Source: Planctomycetaceae bacterium
GTDB taxonomy: Bacteria > Planctomycetota > Planctomycetia > Pirellulales > UBA1268
Direction: 5' to 3'
DNA length: 14,520 bases
Assembly: GCA_947453875.1 (NCBI GenBank)
Contig: CANGIH010000013.1
Span: 1-14,520, forward strand
Part shown: positions 13,952 to 14,520 of the stretch, one piece after another
Layout: each line of letters starts with the position of its first letter
How positions within the stretch are numbered: position 1 is the stretch's first letter
The notes under the pieces: model-generated
Told to the model about the DNA's origin: nothing
The model's input: only the letters and a program-made list of their open reading frames with translations
The model's database searches: none
Translations under genes and position numbers: made by a program

Positions 13952-14520
13952 TCACTCGGCGATCGAATAGACCGTGAGCGTGTCTTGGTCGCGGAGCCAG
14001 AGCTTGCCGTCGGCGATCACCGGATGGGGCCAGGCAGGCCGGTCGCTGCGGTTCTCGGGGGTGAATCGGCCCAGTTCCACGTAGCCCCGCGGCGTCGCTT
14101 CCACCAGCGCCACCGCCCCCTCCTCGGCACGGAGCACGAGTTTCCCATCGGCCCATACCACCGCCCCCTTCCCCACGGAGCGGTTTTCCCACATCACCTT
14201 CCCAGTGCGTACCTCCAGACACTTGAGCACCCCTTCGTCGGTGCCGTAGAGCCAATCGCCGTCGACCACCATCCCGCCATGGTGGCTCTTCATCTCCTTG
14301 GTCTGGTAGGCGAGCGTCGCCGCCACCCCCTGCTGTCCTCCGGCGAGCGTCAGCAGCGCACCGCCTGTGCCATAGCCCGACGCACTGAACACGTTCCCCT
14401 TCCAGATCACCGGGGAGGAACAGTTGGCCGTGGCGTTGGCCGAGGCATCGTTGCCCCACAGCACCTGCCCGTCGGCAGCCCGCACTCCCACGACCCCCGT
14501 GTGGACGAAATTGACATACT
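13952..14520 (-). CDS. PQQ-like beta-propeller protein, C-terminal part, cut by the right edge
   Basis: The frame is open to the right edge, so the N-terminus lies outside; the GTG at 14491 is internal. The visible ~188 residues are repeated propeller blades of the quinoprotein (PQQ-like) type: 'GVRAADGQVLWG' and 'LKCLEVRTGKVMWEN' show the A-x-D-G-x-x-x-W-like blade signature. Strand pairs such as 'SSPVIWKGNVF', 'HHGGMVVDGDWLYGTDEG' and 'HPVIADGKLWLRDQD' are typical of planctomycete PQQ-like repeat proteins, which usually end close to 'RDQD.L..Y'. Such proteins are generally exported and may act as scaffolds or binding platforms; PQQ cofactor binding cannot be judged here. It precedes the zinc-ribbon gene by 64 nt on the same strand and may be the start of the same unit. 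Confidence 0.85.
   Translation of the reverse strand, partial: YVNFVHTGVVGVRAADGQVLWGNDASANATANCSSPVIWKGNVFSASGYGTGGALLTLAGGQQGVAATLAYQTKEMKSHHGGMVVDGDWLYGTDEGVLKCLEVRTGKVMWENRSVGKGAVVWADGKLVLRAEEGAVALVEATPRGYVELGRFTPENRSDRPAWPHPVIADGKLWLRDQDTLTVYSIAE

Overview
The window reads as a high-GC chromosomal segment of a planctomycete, probably a Pirellulales-like lineage. The main reason is an adjacent pair of families expanded in that phylum: a large PSCyt1/DUF1549/DUF1553 cytochrome-type protein and a DUF1501 protein, followed by sulfatase remains. A membrane-anchored Ser/Thr kinase, a zinc-ribbon membrane protein and a PQQ-like beta-propeller protein fit the same picture. The lineage call is inference from gene content; no rRNA or tRNA gene was seen.

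Layout. Bases 1-2212 (+ strand) hold the end of a GT4-type glycosyltransferase, a secreted YceI-family lipid-binding protein, and a very hydrophobic polytopic membrane protein that starts 4 nt after it. The prmA gene (- strand, 2192-3214) meets the membrane gene tail to tail, with a 21-bp overlap that contains a small hairpin. A 201-bp divergent intergenic region (3215-3415) carries a candidate promoter, a 40-bp-spaced direct repeat and an A/T-armed inverted repeat. It leads into a + strand unit of three: a 1176-aa multidomain PSCyt protein (3416-6946), a 138-nt spacer with three successive hairpins, a DUF1501 protein with a twin-arginine leader (7085-8551), and a sulfatase gene that starts in a GTGA overlap but is a wreck. 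The sulfatase start, a middle scrap and its C-terminal tail survive in three different frames within about 450 bp.

From 9035 to the right edge everything is on the - strand. In transcription order these are a PQQ-like propeller protein (cut by the window edge), a zinc-ribbon membrane protein with a TTG start, a six-TM Ser/Thr kinase with a non-canonical HRDLN catalytic loop, a PilT-type ATPase, and an unknown five-TM protein. Gaps are 64-77 nt, so one operon or a few linked units is possible.

Working together. The PSCyt/DUF1501 pair is an exported set (Sec leader on the first, Tat-like leader on the second) with two CxxCH sites and a carbohydrate-binding-like F5/8 C module. In planctomycetes such sets lie near sulfatases and are suspected of acting on complex polysaccharides, but the biochemistry is not established. 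The nested F5/8 C domain, the eroded sulfatase and the structured intercistronic spacer are the most interesting things here. The - strand group looks like envelope sensing or signalling plus a pilus retraction-type motor, without other pilus genes in view. I saw no CRISPR array, intact mobile element or phage module.
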